DNA of 64,000 nucleotides, taken from the NCBI RefSeq assembly GCF_029543125.1, contig NZ_JARQWW010000006.1, forward strand, positions 124,001 to 188,000, given 5' to 3'. The position numbers were made by a program, and so were the translations under genes. Under the pieces are notes generated by a model that made no database searches, was not told the DNA's origin, and saw only the letters and a list, made by a program, of their open reading frames with translations. Source of the DNA: Caulobacter segnis. Its GTDB lineage: Bacteria > Pseudomonadota > Alphaproteobacteria > Caulobacterales > Caulobacteraceae. Numbering within the stretch: the first letter of the stretch is position 1; each line of letters starts with the position of its first letter. This document shows, one piece after another, positions 45,571 to 54,214 of this stretch.

Positions 45571-45984
45571 TCAGACCGCCGCGACCCGCGCCGCCGGGAA
45601 AACCCAATAGCGGCTGAGCAGGAACAGCACGACGGTGTAGACGCACATGCCAGACAGCTGGGCGGCGATCTCCGCCAGCTGGCCTTCCGGCAGCACCGCG
45701 TGGGCCAGGAACAGCACGCTCTGGTTCAGGGCGAAGCTGAACAGCACCGAGGCCAGGTAACGCGGGCCCGCCTCGCGCACCGAGCGGCCCTTGCCGAACA
45801 CATAGCGGCGCTTGAGCACGAAGCTGACCATCACCCCCGCGGCGTAGCCGCCGGCGTTGGCGAGATAGGGGTTCACCCCGAAGCCCTGCTCCAGGCCGAT
45901 GATGATGCTGAAGCCGACGAGCGTGTTGACCACCCCCACCAGCCCGTAGCGGAAGGCGTCGCGGACGAAATTCCGGAAGCTCAC
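45571..45984 (-). CDS. GtrA-family membrane protein
   Basis: A 137-residue protein with four transmembrane helices (YGLVGVVNTLVGFSIIIGL, YAAGVMVSFVLK, YLASVLFSFALNQSVLFL and VYTVVLFLLSRYWVF). GtrA proteins are proposed flippases for undecaprenyl-phosphate-linked sugars in O-antigen and teichoic glycosylation. It starts with GTG overlapping the upstream methyltransferase stop (GTGA). Last gene of the GT2-methyltransferase-GtrA unit. Confidence 0.9.
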   Translation of the reverse strand: MSFRNFVRDAFRYGLVGVVNTLVGFSIIIGLEQGFGVNPYLANAGGYAAGVMVSFVLKRRYVFGKGRSVREAGPRYLASVLFSFALNQSVLFLAHAVLPEGQLAEIAAQLSGMCVYTVVLFLLSRYWVFPAARVAAV

Positions 45985-46715
45985 GAGCGGTCGTCTTTCC
46001 GCGCCGCCACGGCGATCGACATGCCGAAGGGCAGGCCTGCGTGCGCCACGAACGGCGCTTCCAGGGCGAAGATGGACTGCAGCAGTCGGTTCAGGGGCTT
46101 GGAAGGCATGGCGTCGTCGGGGCTGTCGTCGCCTCGCCAGCGTTTGACCTGACGCTGTGCGACCGCGGCGGGGAAGAGGAGCGTGTTGAAATAGGTCGCC
46201 CTCTCGATCGTCAACCCCGCGCCTTCGATAAGCCTCCGATACTCGGGCAGGACATAACGCCGCTTGTGGTGATGCAGCTCATCGTGACGGCTCCACAGCC
46301 ACTGATAGGCGGGCACCGTGGTCAGCACCCAGGCCCCCGGCTTGGCCAGCGTCGCCAGGGCCCGCACCGCCCCCTTGTCGTCGTCCACATGCTCGACCAC
46401 GTCGAAGGCGCAGACCAGATCGAAGCTCTCGGCCGGGAAAGGCAGGCCGTCGGGCAGAAGACCGCCGTGGACCGGAACGCCTGTCCGCTGCGCCGCGCAC
46501 AGGCGGCTTTCCTCGTCCGGCTCCACCGCCTGGACGTCGCCGAACTGCTTCAGGAGGGGGATGTTGCCGCCTGCGCCGCAGCCGATCTCAAGAATCCTGG
46601 GCTGGGCGGGCAGGCCCAGAGTCTGGATCAGGCGGCCCAGAATCCGCCGCCGCGCCACAAACCACCAATGCTCGCCATCCAGGTCACGAAGGTGGTCATA
46701 GATGGCGCGTTCCAT
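45981..46715 (-). CDS. SAM-dependent methyltransferase
   Basis: A 244-residue class-I methyltransferase. Motif I is ILEIGCGAGGNIPLL; the acidic loop is VQAVEPDEES; motif III-like FDLVCAFDVVEHVDDD is followed by LTTVPAYQWLWSRHDELHHHKRRY, a pattern common in methyltransferases encoded beside prenyl-linked glycosyltransferases. Target unknown, possibly a sugar or lipid-linked intermediate. One base separates it from the GT2 stop, and its stop overlaps gtrA. Confidence 0.88.
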   Translation of the reverse strand: MERAIYDHLRDLDGEHWWFVARRRILGRLIQTLGLPAQPRILEIGCGAGGNIPLLKQFGDVQAVEPDEESRLCAAQRTGVPVHGGLLPDGLPFPAESFDLVCAFDVVEHVDDDKGAVRALATLAKPGAWVLTTVPAYQWLWSRHDELHHHKRRYVLPEYRRLIEGAGLTIERATYFNTLLFPAAVAQRQVKRWRGDDSPDDAMPSKPLNRLLQSIFALEAPFVAHAGLPFGMSIAVAARKDDRS

Positions 46716-46716
46716 A

Positions 46717-47682
46717 TCAGTCGAACCCGTATCGTCCGGCTACGATGTAGAGCGGACGCCCCTTCACTTCCTGATAGATGCGGGCGACGTATTCCCCGAG
46801 CGTGCCGATCGCGAGCATCTGAACGCCGAAGCTGAGCAGAAGGATCACGACGATCGACGGATAGCCGGGCACGTCCGCGCCGAACAGCAGAGTGCGACCA
46901 ACGATGGTGGCCGCGAAGATGAAGGCCAGAACCGCCGCCGCGAAGCCCACATAGCTCCAGATGCGGATCGGCACGCTGCTGAACGAGGTCAGGCCGTCGA
47001 GGGCGAAGTTCCACAGCGTCCAGTAGCGCCAGTTGCTGGACCCCGCCGCCCGTTCCGGCCGCACATAGTCCACGCCCACCTGCTTGAAGCCGACCCAGGC
47101 GAACAGGCCCTTCATGAAGCGGTTGCGCTCCGGCAACTGCTTCAGCACCTCGACCACCCGGCGGTCCATCAGGCGGAAGTCGCCGGCGTTGTAGGGCAGC
47201 GGCACGTCGGAGATGCGGTTGAAGAAGCGGTAGAAGCCCTGGGCGCTCATCCGCTTGGCGGCGCTGTCGGCGCTGCGGTCGACGCGGACGCCATAGGCGA
47301 CGTCGGCGCCCTTCTCCCACTCGGCCACGAAGTCCGCGATCAATTCGGGCGGGTCCTGCAGGTCCACGTCGATGGGCACGACCATGTCGCCGGTGGCGGC
47401 GTCGAGCCCGGCGGACAGGGCCGTCTCCTTGCCGAAGTTGCGGGACAGGTCGATGACCTTGATGCGGGCGTCGCGCTGCTGGGCGGCCAGCAGGACCGCC
47501 AGGGTGGCGTCGCGGCTGCCGTCGTTGACGCAGATGATCTCGTACTCGACGCCGATGGCCGTCAGCACAGGGTCCATGCGGGCGAAGAACAGCTCCAGCA
47601 CCTCCTGCTCATTGTAGCAGGGCGCGATGATGGACAGGCGCTTGCCGGCTCGGGAGCGTGTCTGGGCGGGTACAGAAGTCAT
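46717..47682 (-). CDS. GT2 glycosyltransferase, DPM1/GtrB-like, with two C-terminal helices
   Basis: A 321-residue polyprenyl-phosphate-sugar synthase candidate. GT-A fold: SIIAPCYNEQEVLELFFARM, ICVNDGSRDATL, SRNFGKETALSAGLDAATG, and the DxD-type metal site IDVDLQDPPELI. Residues 225-295 form two membrane helices (WSYVGFAAAVLAFIFAATIV, YPSIVVILLLSFGVQML), the GtrB layout. ATG 47682 is chosen over an extension to 47778. With GtrA (flippase) and the large polytopic protein (transferase) it fits a three-part Gtr-type surface-glycan modification system. Confidence 0.92.
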   Translation of the reverse strand: MTSVPAQTRSRAGKRLSIIAPCYNEQEVLELFFARMDPVLTAIGVEYEIICVNDGSRDATLAVLLAAQQRDARIKVIDLSRNFGKETALSAGLDAATGDMVVPIDVDLQDPPELIADFVAEWEKGADVAYGVRVDRSADSAAKRMSAQGFYRFFNRISDVPLPYNAGDFRLMDRRVVEVLKQLPERNRFMKGLFAWVGFKQVGVDYVRPERAAGSSNWRYWTLWNFALDGLTSFSSVPIRIWSYVGFAAAVLAFIFAATIVGRTLLFGADVPGYPSIVVILLLSFGVQMLAIGTLGEYVARIYQEVKGRPLYIVAGRYGFD

Positions 47683-47813
47683 GACCAGCCCTGCGTAACG
47701 GGCGACGCGCCTTGTGGAAAGCCCGGATGAATTCGAGAGGCGATCACAGCCAGGGGTTGCGCGAATTGCGCTTCGCACGGCAACATTAGCCCATAGCGCC
47801 CAAGAGGCTTCGC

Positions 47814-48713
47814 ATGCGGTTGTCCAAGTTCGCTCTTCCCTTGGCTTTCAGCCTTGCTCTCGCGGGCGCGGCGGCCGCTCAAGAACCGGTCAACGAAATC
47901 GAGGGCGTGACCGTCACGCCCGACAAGCCGCTGACCCCGCGCGAACGGGTGACCACTTTCAGCGAGAAGGTTCCCGGCGGCCAATTCCCCGTCTGGGTAC
48001 GACCCATATGCCCGCTGACGCTCGGCCTCGGCGTCGACAAAACGACTTACGTCTCAGCCCGCATCCGTCAGTTGGCGGAGCAGACGGGGCTGAAGTACGG
48101 CGGCGAGGGCTGCCGCGTGAACGTCATCGTCCTGTTCTCCAACGAACCGGAGGTGCTGCTGACCAAGCTGCGTAAGAAGCGCATCAACCTGTACGGCTCC
48201 ACCCAGCGCAGCAAGGTCAACCGTTTCATCGAGCAGGACAGAGCGGTGCGGCTGATAACCCTCACCTCCGAGGCGCCGGCCCGAGGCGTGTCCGCCAGCG
48301 CCATGATGGCGGATGTGGGCAGCGGAGCGCCCGAGTTCAGCACTTCGAACCCCTCCCGCATGAGGCCCATGACCTTCAACACCATGGATCGCATGATCCT
48401 GGTGGTGGACGCGCGTCTCGCCGAAGGCCTGAAGATCAAGACCCTGGGCAGTTACATCGCCATGTCCGCCCTGACCCGACCCAATCAACATATGGATCAG
48501 ACCGGGCGCGACACCATCATGTCGATCTTCAACAGCGAAGGGCGGACCAACGCCCCGATCGAGGATCTGACCGCCTGGGACGAGGCCTATCTGAAGGCGC
48601 TCTATACGGTCGATCCCCGCCAGCGCCTGTCCGCCCAGATCGGCGGCATGGTGCGTGAAATCGATAAGCAGCTGAATCCCAAGTCCCCGGCCCCGAAGCG
48701 GCAGCCCGCCTGA
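47814..48713 (+). CDS. Secreted protein of unknown function
   Basis: A 299-residue protein with a signal peptide (MRLSKFALPLAFSLALAGAA..., cleavage near AAA-Q). The mature protein starts with VTVTPDKPLTPRERVTTF. A conserved-looking segment includes WVRPICPLTLGL and GCRVNVIVLFSN, giving two cysteines about 45 residues apart that may be bridged. The C-terminus is Lys/Pro-rich. AAGAGG precedes the ATG. It does not resemble a family I know; such proteins are seen in Caulobacterales and Sphingomonadales. Confidence 0.75.
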   Translation: MRLSKFALPLAFSLALAGAAAAQEPVNEIEGVTVTPDKPLTPRERVTTFSEKVPGGQFPVWVRPICPLTLGLGVDKTTYVSARIRQLAEQTGLKYGGEGCRVNVIVLFSNEPEVLLTKLRKKRINLYGSTQRSKVNRFIEQDRAVRLITLTSEAPARGVSASAMMADVGSGAPEFSTSNPSRMRPMTFNTMDRMILVVDARLAEGLKIKTLGSYIAMSALTRPNQHMDQTGRDTIMSIFNSEGRTNAPIEDLTAWDEAYLKALYTVDPRQRLSAQIGGMVREIDKQLNPKSPAPKRQPA

Positions 48714-48852
48714 GAGAGGTTACACCGCTTTAACACGCCCCACGGATCACCGTTCGCTATAAGCATAACGGCGATCGCGCTGCATGCTCGAGCTTGCGCG
48801 TAACCGATCGCCCGCTTGCGCGAATAGGTGGCGGCAACACCGGGGGGTCTGG

Positions 48853-50280
48853 ATGATCAAGCTGCTTCGCCTCGCCGTCTTCGGCGCGGCCATTTCCTTC
48901 GCCGCGCCGGCCATGGCCTATGACGCCGCGCCATGGATCGAAGACCTGCGGCAGGTGAAATCGTTCCTGACCAGCAACCGCTACGCCAATCTGGAATGGC
49001 TGACCGGCGAGCGGGAGGCGAACCTCGACGCCGTGTTCGAACGCGGCGAGCAACAGCTGACCGCCGCGACCAGCGAGGCGGAAGCCAAGGTTCAATTCGA
49101 ACGCACCTTGGCGAACCTGGGCGACGGCCATCTGGAGGTGAAGTGGAGCGCCAATCGGACGGCGCTGCACGCTGGAGACTCCGGCCGCCCCTGTGGCGAC
49201 ATGAGGAAGATCACGCCGGCTCAGCCCGTCGCCGCCCGGATTGCGGGCTGGCGGCCGGTGGACGGCCCGGCGGCCGCCGACTTCCCGGCCGGGATCGTCG
49301 AGTCAGGCGGGAAGAAGATCGGCGTGGTGAAGATCAGCCTGTTCATGGCCGACCCAACCGTTTGCGAGGCCGCGGCGGCGAAGCTGAACCTGCCCTTGGA
49401 CAAGCCGTGTGATCAGGCCTGCGGGGACGCCGTTGACCGCGCGACCTATCAGCTGCTGACCGACCGTTTCGGGGGCCGCCTGCGCGACCTGAAGGCGGCC
49501 GGCGCCGAGGTGCTGATGATCGACATCGCCAGCAATGGCGGGGGCCGCGAATGGGCCGAGGTCGTCGCCCGCATGGTCACCGCCAAGCCCGTAAAGGGCG
49601 CCCGCGTCGGTCTGGTGCGGGCGGAGACCACCGCCCAGGCGCTGGAGGAGCGCGCCGCCGACCTGGAAGGCTATGCCCGCAAGGCCAAGGGCGGCGACAA
49701 GACGCTGCTGTCGAAGGCGGCCGACGACCTGCGGACGGCGGCGGCCGAAGCGCGGCGTCCTTGCGACTCCGCTCCGTTCCTTAAGCGCGAAGCCTCGGCT
49801 TGCGCCTGGCTGGTCGAGGGTGGCTACTCCACCGGCCTGATGGATCAGCTCGATCCGGCTCTGGCGAACCGCCCCTGGGCGGGAGACCTCTACAGCCCGG
49901 CCAAGATGAAGCACGAGACGGGCCTGTGGTCGGGACCGCTGATCGTCCTCGTCGACGCGGGCTCCGCATCGGCGTCCGAAGAACTGGCCGCCGAACTGCA
50001 GGACGCGCGCGCAGCCGTGATCCTGGGCGCGCCCACCTTCGGCGCCGGTTGCGGCCACTCGACTTCGGCCGGGCCGATCCCGCTGAAGAACAGCGGCGGC
50101 TTCCTGTCCCTGCCCGACTGCGCCCGCCTGCGCGCTGACGGGTCCAACGAGATCATGGGCGTCGAGCCCGACATCCTGATCGGCTTCCGCCGCGGCGACA
50201 GCGCGGGACGTAAGGCGCAACGGCTGGCGGGAAAGTTGCCGGCGGCGGTGGCGGCGTCGCTGAAATCTCCTCCCCTGTAG
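48853..50280 (+). CDS. Secreted S41-family peptidase
   Basis: A 475-residue protein with a signal peptide (IKLLRLAVFGAAISFAAPAMA-Y) preceded by GGGGGG. The C-terminal part has the S41 nucleophile region VLVDAGSASASEELAAEL and GAPTFGAGCGHSTSAG. The catalytic Lys of CtpA-type enzymes (TFGKG) is Ala here (TFGAG), which points to the Ser-His-Glu type of S41B or to a non-proteolytic role. A long Ala/Lys-rich helical insert lies at about residues 250-310. The last four codons (S-P-P-L) and the stop lie in a family C repeat, so the C-terminus may have been set by repeat insertion. Confidence 0.85.
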   Translation: MIKLLRLAVFGAAISFAAPAMAYDAAPWIEDLRQVKSFLTSNRYANLEWLTGEREANLDAVFERGEQQLTAATSEAEAKVQFERTLANLGDGHLEVKWSANRTALHAGDSGRPCGDMRKITPAQPVAARIAGWRPVDGPAAADFPAGIVESGGKKIGVVKISLFMADPTVCEAAAAKLNLPLDKPCDQACGDAVDRATYQLLTDRFGGRLRDLKAAGAEVLMIDIASNGGGREWAEVVARMVTAKPVKGARVGLVRAETTAQALEERAADLEGYARKAKGGDKTLLSKAADDLRTAAAEARRPCDSAPFLKREASACAWLVEGGYSTGLMDQLDPALANRPWAGDLYSPAKMKHETGLWSGPLIVLVDAGSASASEELAAELQDARAAVILGAPTFGAGCGHSTSAGPIPLKNSGGFLSLPDCARLRADGSNEIMGVEPDILIGFRRGDSAGRKAQRLAGKLPAAVAASLKSPPL

Positions 50281-50453
50281 CGAAGCGGGAGGGGAGGCTC
50301 TGCCTACTCCCAGAACAAGCCGCTCACCTCGGCGAAGGCCGGGGTCCAGGTGAAGCCCTGCTGACGCTCTAGATGAATCTGGATCCCGGCCTTCGCCGGG
50401 ATGAGCGGTTGAAAGTTTGAATCTGTCCCTCCCCGTTTCGCAGGGGAGGAGAA
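50266..50453. repeat. Composite repeat: family C copy with a family B copy inside
   Basis: Outer arms TCTCCTCCCCTGTAGCGAAG and TTTCGCAGGGGAGGAGA belong to family C. Its left arm provides the stop codon of the S41 gene; the right arm ends 4 bases before the uvrC stop codon. Confidence 0.82.
50320..50408. repeat. Palindromic repeat, family B copy 3, nested in a family C element
   Basis: Arms CCGCTCACCTCGGCGAAGGC and GCCTTCGCCGGGATGAGCGG with a GTGAAGCC-rich core. It lies entirely between the arms of the family C element 50266-50453. Confidence 0.8.
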
Positions 50454-50456
50454 GCT

Positions 50457-52334
50457 TCACCCCTTCCGGAAAAACCCGTGGATGCGTTCGGCCAGGGCCT
50501 GGTTGACGCCGTCGACCTTCACCAGGTCTTCGACGCTGGCGCGGCTGACGCCCCGGGCGGAGCCAAAGGCGTGCAGCAGGGCCTTCTTGCGGCCGGGACC
50601 GACGCCCTCGATCTCGTCGAGGGGGTTCTTCTTGATGTCCATGGACCGGCGGGTGCGGTGGCTGCCGATGGCGAAGCGGTGCGCCTCGTCCCGCAGGCGC
50701 TGCAGGTAGTAGAGCACCGGCGATTTCGGCTCGAGCATGAAGGGGTCGCGGCCCGGGATGAAGAACCGCTCAAGCCCGGCGTCGCGGTCCGGCCCCTTGG
50801 CCACGCCGACCACGGCGATGTCGTCGACGCCCAGGTCGGCCATGACCTCCAGCGCCGCGTCGAGCTGACCCTTGCCGCCGTCGATGAGGACGAGGTCGGG
50901 GCGGACGGCGTTCTCGCCCTCCTCCTCTTCCTTGACCAGGCGCGAGAAGCGGCGGCGCAGCACCTCCTTCATCATGCCGTAGTCATCGCCGGGGGTGAGC
51001 TCCGTCCCCTTGATGTTGAACTTGCGGTACTGGCTCTTCTGGAAGCCCTCGGGGCCGGCCACGATCATGCCGCCCACGGCGTTCGTGCCCTGGATGTGGC
51101 TGTTGTCGTAGACCTCGATCCGCTCCGGCTGGCCGTCGAGCTGGAACGCCTCGCAGACTCCGGCCAGCAGCTTCGACTGGGCCGAGCTTTCCGCCATCTT
51201 GCGGCCCAGGGCCTCGCAGGCGTTGGTCAGGGCGTGCTGCACCAGATCGCGCTTTTCGCCGCGCTTTGGGGTGCTGATCTCCACCTTGTGGCCGCTCTTG
51301 ATGGCGAAAGCCTCGGCCAACAGGGCGCATTCGTGGGGATCGACGCTGGTCAGCATCATCCGGGGGATCGGCTGGTTCTCGTAGAACTGGCCCATGAAGG
51401 CGCCGAGGATCAGGGCCTCCTCGCTGACGCCCTCCTCCTCCGCCGCGCTGGCGACGCGAGGGAAGTAGGCCTTGTTCCCCCAGTTCTGGCCGGCGCGGAA
51501 GAAGAACACCTGCACACAGGCCTGGCCGCCCTCCACGTGCAAGGCGAAGACGTCGGCCTCGTCCACCGTCTCGGGATTGATCTGGCTTTCCTGGGCGACG
51601 CTGGCCAGGGCGCGGATGCGGTCGCGCAGGCGGGCGGCGCGCTCGAACTCCAGGTCATCGGAGGCGGCCTGCATCTCGGCCGACATGCGGCCCATGACCG
51701 CCCGACTCTTGCCGCGCAGGAAGGCCTCGGCCTCGTCCACCAGCAGGTTGTAGTCGGCCTTGGAGATCAGATCCGTGCAGGGCGCAGAACAACGCCGGAT
51801 CTGGTGCAGCATGCAGGGCCGCGTGCGGCTGTCATAGACGCTGTCCGAACATGACCGCAGCAGGAACGCCTTCTGCAGGGTGTTCAGGGTGCGGTTCACC
51901 GCCCAGGCGCTGGCGAAGGGGCCGAAATAGTCGCCCTTGATCGTGTGAGCCCCGCGATGCTTGCGCAGCTGCGGCGCGGCGTGGTCGCGGCGGATGACGA
52001 TCTCGGGAAAGCTCTTGTCGTCGCGCAGCAGGACGTTGAAGCGCGGCTTCAGCTGCTTGATCAAGTTGATCTCGAGCAGCAGGGCGTCGGCTTCGGTCCG
52101 GGTGGTGACGAACTCCATGGACCGCGTTGCGTCGACCATGTGGGCGATGCGGTTGGTGTGGAAGCGGCCCTGGGCGTACTGCACCACACGCTTCTTCAGG
52201 CTCTTGGCCTTGCCCACATAGAGGACCTCTTCGTCCTCGCCGATCATGCGATAGACGCCCGGCCCGTCGGGCAGGCGCTTCACCTCGTCCTTGATCAGGG
52301 CGGCGCCGGTCAGTGGTGCGGTGGTGTCGGTCAC
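50457..52334 (-). CDS. uvrC: Excinuclease ABC subunit C
   Basis: The dual incision nuclease of nucleotide-excision repair. The 625-residue length is typical. Order of domains: GIY-YIG nuclease (GPGVYRMI...[14 protein letters not shown], res. 20-60), Cys-rich region ([25 protein letters not shown]), UVR motif (near 210-240), RNase-H-like endonuclease with [10 protein letters not shown] (catalytic Asp) and [14 protein letters not shown], and the C-terminal tandem helix-hairpin-helix ([29 protein letters not shown]). Start is GTG at 52334. A GTTC half-site followed by a poor second half lies upstream, too weak to call an SOS box. Confidence 0.97.
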   Translation of the reverse strand: MTDTTAPLTGAALIKDEVKRLPDGPGVYRMIGEDEEVLYVGKAKSLKKRVVQYAQGRFHTNRIAHMVDATRSMEFVTTRTEADALLLEINLIKQLKPRFNVLLRDDKSFPEIVIRRDHAAPQLRKHRGAHTIKGDYFGPFASAWAVNRTLNTLQKAFLLRSCSDSVYDSRTRPCMLHQIRRCSAPCTDLISKADYNLLVDEAEAFLRGKSRAVMGRMSAEMQAASDDLEFERAARLRDRIRALASVAQESQINPETVDEADVFALHVEGGQACVQVFFFRAGQNWGNKAYFPRVASAAEEEGVSEEALILGAFMGQFYENQPIPRMMLTSVDPHECALLAEAFAIKSGHKVEISTPKRGEKRDLVQHALTNACEALGRKMAESSAQSKLLAGVCEAFQLDGQPERIEVYDNSHIQGTNAVGGMIVAGPEGFQKSQYRKFNIKGTELTPGDDYGMMKEVLRRRFSRLVKEEEEGENAVRPDLVLIDGGKGQLDAALEVMADLGVDDIAVVGVAKGPDRDAGLERFFIPGRDPFMLEPKSPVLYYLQRLRDEAHRFAIGSHRTRRSMDIKKNPLDEIEGVGPGRKKALLHAFGSARGVSRASVEDLVKVDGVNQALAERIHGFFRKG

Positions 52335-52387
52335 GGGCGCAGATATAGGGCGGTTCGGCCGTTGTGACAGCTAGGTGCGTCGAGACA

Positions 52388-52559
52388 TCTCCTCCCCTGC
52401 GAAGCGGGGGAGGGGGACCATGCGCAGCATGGTGGAGGGGGCGAACGCTGCAGAGCCGCTAGTGGGAGAGCACCTCGTTCACACCGAGGGGGTCAGATGC
52501 CCAGTCACGCCCCCTCCACCGCTTCGCGGTCCCCCTCCCCCGTTGCACGGGGGAGGAGA
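52388..52559. repeat. Palindromic intergenic repeat, family C copy 3 (long spacer)
   Basis: Left arm TCTCCTCCCCTGCGAAGCGG...GGTGGAGGGGGCG, right arm CGCCCCCTCCACCGCTTCGC...CACGGGGGAGGAGA, with a 60-base unrelated centre. The ATG of the next gene is only 19 bases downstream of it, so the repeat must form that gene's leader. It begins about 54 bases upstream of the uvrC start. Confidence 0.85.
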
Positions 52560-52577
52560 AGGCCGGTACATGCCCCC

Positions 52578-53198
52578 ATGACCCTGCGCCCGCTCTTCGT
52601 CACCCACCTCTACGAGGCCTCGCTCGCCAGCGACAAAGGCTTCGACGCCTTCAACGAGGAGCTGGAGGACGCCTGCCGCATGATCGCGGACGAGGACCGC
52701 GCGGGCCGCGCCTGGGCCAAGCAGAAGGGCTATCCGGGCTACACCTCCTACGCCTCGCTGGACGACCTGCCGACGCGGGCCACGGTTTTCGAGGACCTGA
52801 AGAAGAAGCTCGACAAGCACGCCGTCGCCTTCGCCCGCAACCTGATGCTGGACCTGGACGGCAAGAAGCTGCGGCTCGACAGCCTGTGGATCAACATCCT
52901 GAAGCCCGGCGGCGGCCACAGCAGCCACATCCACCCGCACAGCGTGCTGTCGGGAACCATCTATGTCTCGACCCCGCCCGGCGCCTCGGCCCTTAAGCTG
53001 GAAGACCCGCGCCACGCCATGATGATGGCCGCGCCCCTGCGCGAGGCCGATGCGCCGGAAGATCGCCAGCCCTTCGTCTATATCCAGCCGGAGCCGGGCA
53101 CGGTTCTAATGTGGGAAAGCTGGCTGCGCCACGAGGTGCCCGCCAACGCGGCCAAGCAGGAGCGCATCAGCGTCAGCTTCAACTACGGCTGGCGATAG
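52578..53198 (+). CDS. TIGR02466-type 2OG-Fe(II) oxygenase
   Basis: A 206-residue protein of the double-stranded beta-helix family. The metal site is HSSHIHPHSVLSG (His117/His119) with the distal His in LRHEVPAN near residue 186; ISVSFNYGW closes the fold, and SLWINILKPGGGHS precedes it. The family is annotated as putative 2-oxoglutarate-dependent oxygenase with no known substrate. ATG 52578 is preferred although the frame is open to 52497, because the upstream codons lie in repeat sequence. The last 20 bases overlap the converging DUF998 gene. Confidence 0.85.
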   Translation: MTLRPLFVTHLYEASLASDKGFDAFNEELEDACRMIADEDRAGRAWAKQKGYPGYTSYASLDDLPTRATVFEDLKKKLDKHAVAFARNLMLDLDGKKLRLDSLWINILKPGGGHSSHIHPHSVLSGTIYVSTPPGASALKLEDPRHAMMMAAPLREADAPEDRQPFVYIQPEPGTVLMWESWLRHEVPANAAKQERISVSFNYGWR

Positions 53199-53820
53199 GC
53201 TCGGCGACGAAATCGGGGATCGGCGCGGCCGCCCGGCGGTGCAACGCCCAGGCGGCGATCCCCAGCCACAGGATGCCGAGGAAGGCGTGGGCCCGCTGCC
53301 ACAGGCCCACGTCGGAGCCGGTGCGCACGTTCCACACCCCGATCAGCAGGGCCAGCACCAGCAGCAGGCCGAAAAACCAGACGATCGACAGGGCGGTGAG
53401 CAGGCCATAGCCCGGCCGCCGCCACAGGGCCCAGGCGGCGAACAGCGGGGCGAACTGAATGGCCAGCCCCACGCCGCAGGCCCGGTGCATGGGATCGGGC
53501 CAATGGAACAGGCCGCCGAACACCGCGCCCAGACCCGTCAGCGCCACCCACAGGCCGGCGAAGGCCGAGACCACCCGACGGCCGCCCGCCGCCTCCAGCG
53601 CGTGGGCGAAGCCGCCGCCGGCGAACATGCCCGCCACGCCGCCGATCAACATGCCGATGTTGAAGACCAGCGGATAAGGCGCCTTGGGGCCGCCTAGCTC
53701 GCTGATGAACTGCGCGCCAGAGTCGAAGCCCGGGAAGAGCGCCTGGGCGATCAGCACGTCGGCCACCAGCACGCCGGGCGCGAACATCCCGATCTTGAGA
53801 AGCTGGTTGGTGGTCAGCAC
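53179..53820 (-). CDS. DUF998 membrane protein
   Basis: A 213-residue protein of about six transmembrane helices, starting with GTG. Family blocks are FPGFDSGAQFISELGGPKAPYPLVFNIGM, an early motif typical of DUF998, then GGLFHWPDPMHRACGVG with conserved His/Asp. The role is unknown. Overlaps the oxygenase 3' end by 20 bases. Confidence 0.82.
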   Translation of the reverse strand: MLTTNQLLKIGMFAPGVLVADVLIAQALFPGFDSGAQFISELGGPKAPYPLVFNIGMLIGGVAGMFAGGGFAHALEAAGGRRVVSAFAGLWVALTGLGAVFGGLFHWPDPMHRACGVGLAIQFAPLFAAWALWRRPGYGLLTALSIVWFFGLLLVLALLIGVWNVRTGSDVGLWQRAHAFLGILWLGIAAWALHRRAAAPIPDFVAEPIASRS

Positions 53821-53923
53821 GCACTCGTCCTCTGAAACGACGGCGCACAGTCCCGAAAGCCCGACCAGCGGTCAATGGGGCGAGACGCCGCCGCTGGATC
53901 TTCCACAGCTCAAATCGCCCGCG

Positions 53924-53953
53924 TTAACCGGACTTTTACGCGATGCCTTAACC
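53924..53953 (+). promoter_or_regulatory. Two TTAACC half-sites, possible CtrA control
   Basis: TTAACC at 53924-53929 and again at 53948-53953, both in the same direction, 24 bases apart, within 70 bases of the flagellar-rod-like ATG. CtrA recognises TTAA-N7-TTAA and single TTAACC half-sites in Caulobacter; the spacing here is not the classical one. A possible AGGAG Shine-Dalgarno lies between them and the ATG. Confidence 0.4.
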
Positions 53954-53989
53954 GCGATGTGAGATTCGGTGCGTCAGGAGCCGAAGATC

Positions 53990-54214
53990 ATGGACGTTTA
54001 TACCGTCGCCGCCTCAGGCATGCAGAACGCTTTCAAGCGCCTCGATTCGAGCGCTCAGCGAGTCGTGCGCTGGTCGTCGCCCGATGGCGAGGACGTGGAT
54101 CTGGCCGAAGAAACCGTCGAGCAGATCAAGGCCGAAACCGAACTGGCCGCCAACGCCGCCGTGGTGAAGACCGCCGACAAGATGATGGGCGCGCTGCTGG
54201 ACATTAAGGTCTAG
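53990..54214 (+). CDS. Short flagellar rod-type C-terminal domain protein
   Basis: A 74-residue protein resembling the ends of FlgB/FlgC-type rod proteins: MDVYTVAASGMQNAFKRLDS at the N-terminus and a long helix with VDLAEETVEQIKAETELAAN and TADKMMGALLDIKV. The N- and C-terminal helices that normally flank a large central domain are joined directly. AGGAG precedes the ATG and TTAACC elements lie upstream. No other flagellar genes are in the window, so the connection is by sequence pattern only. Possibly an assembly factor or mini-rod protein. Confidence 0.72.
   Translation: MDVYTVAASGMQNAFKRLDSSAQRVVRWSSPDGEDVDLAEETVEQIKAETELAANAAVVKTADKMMGALLDIKV

Noticed and set aside
52335..52387. Possible SOS box before uvrC
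   Set aside because: GTTC at 52352 is followed after seven bases by GTGA, so only half of the alphaproteobacterial GTTC-N7-GTTC site is present.
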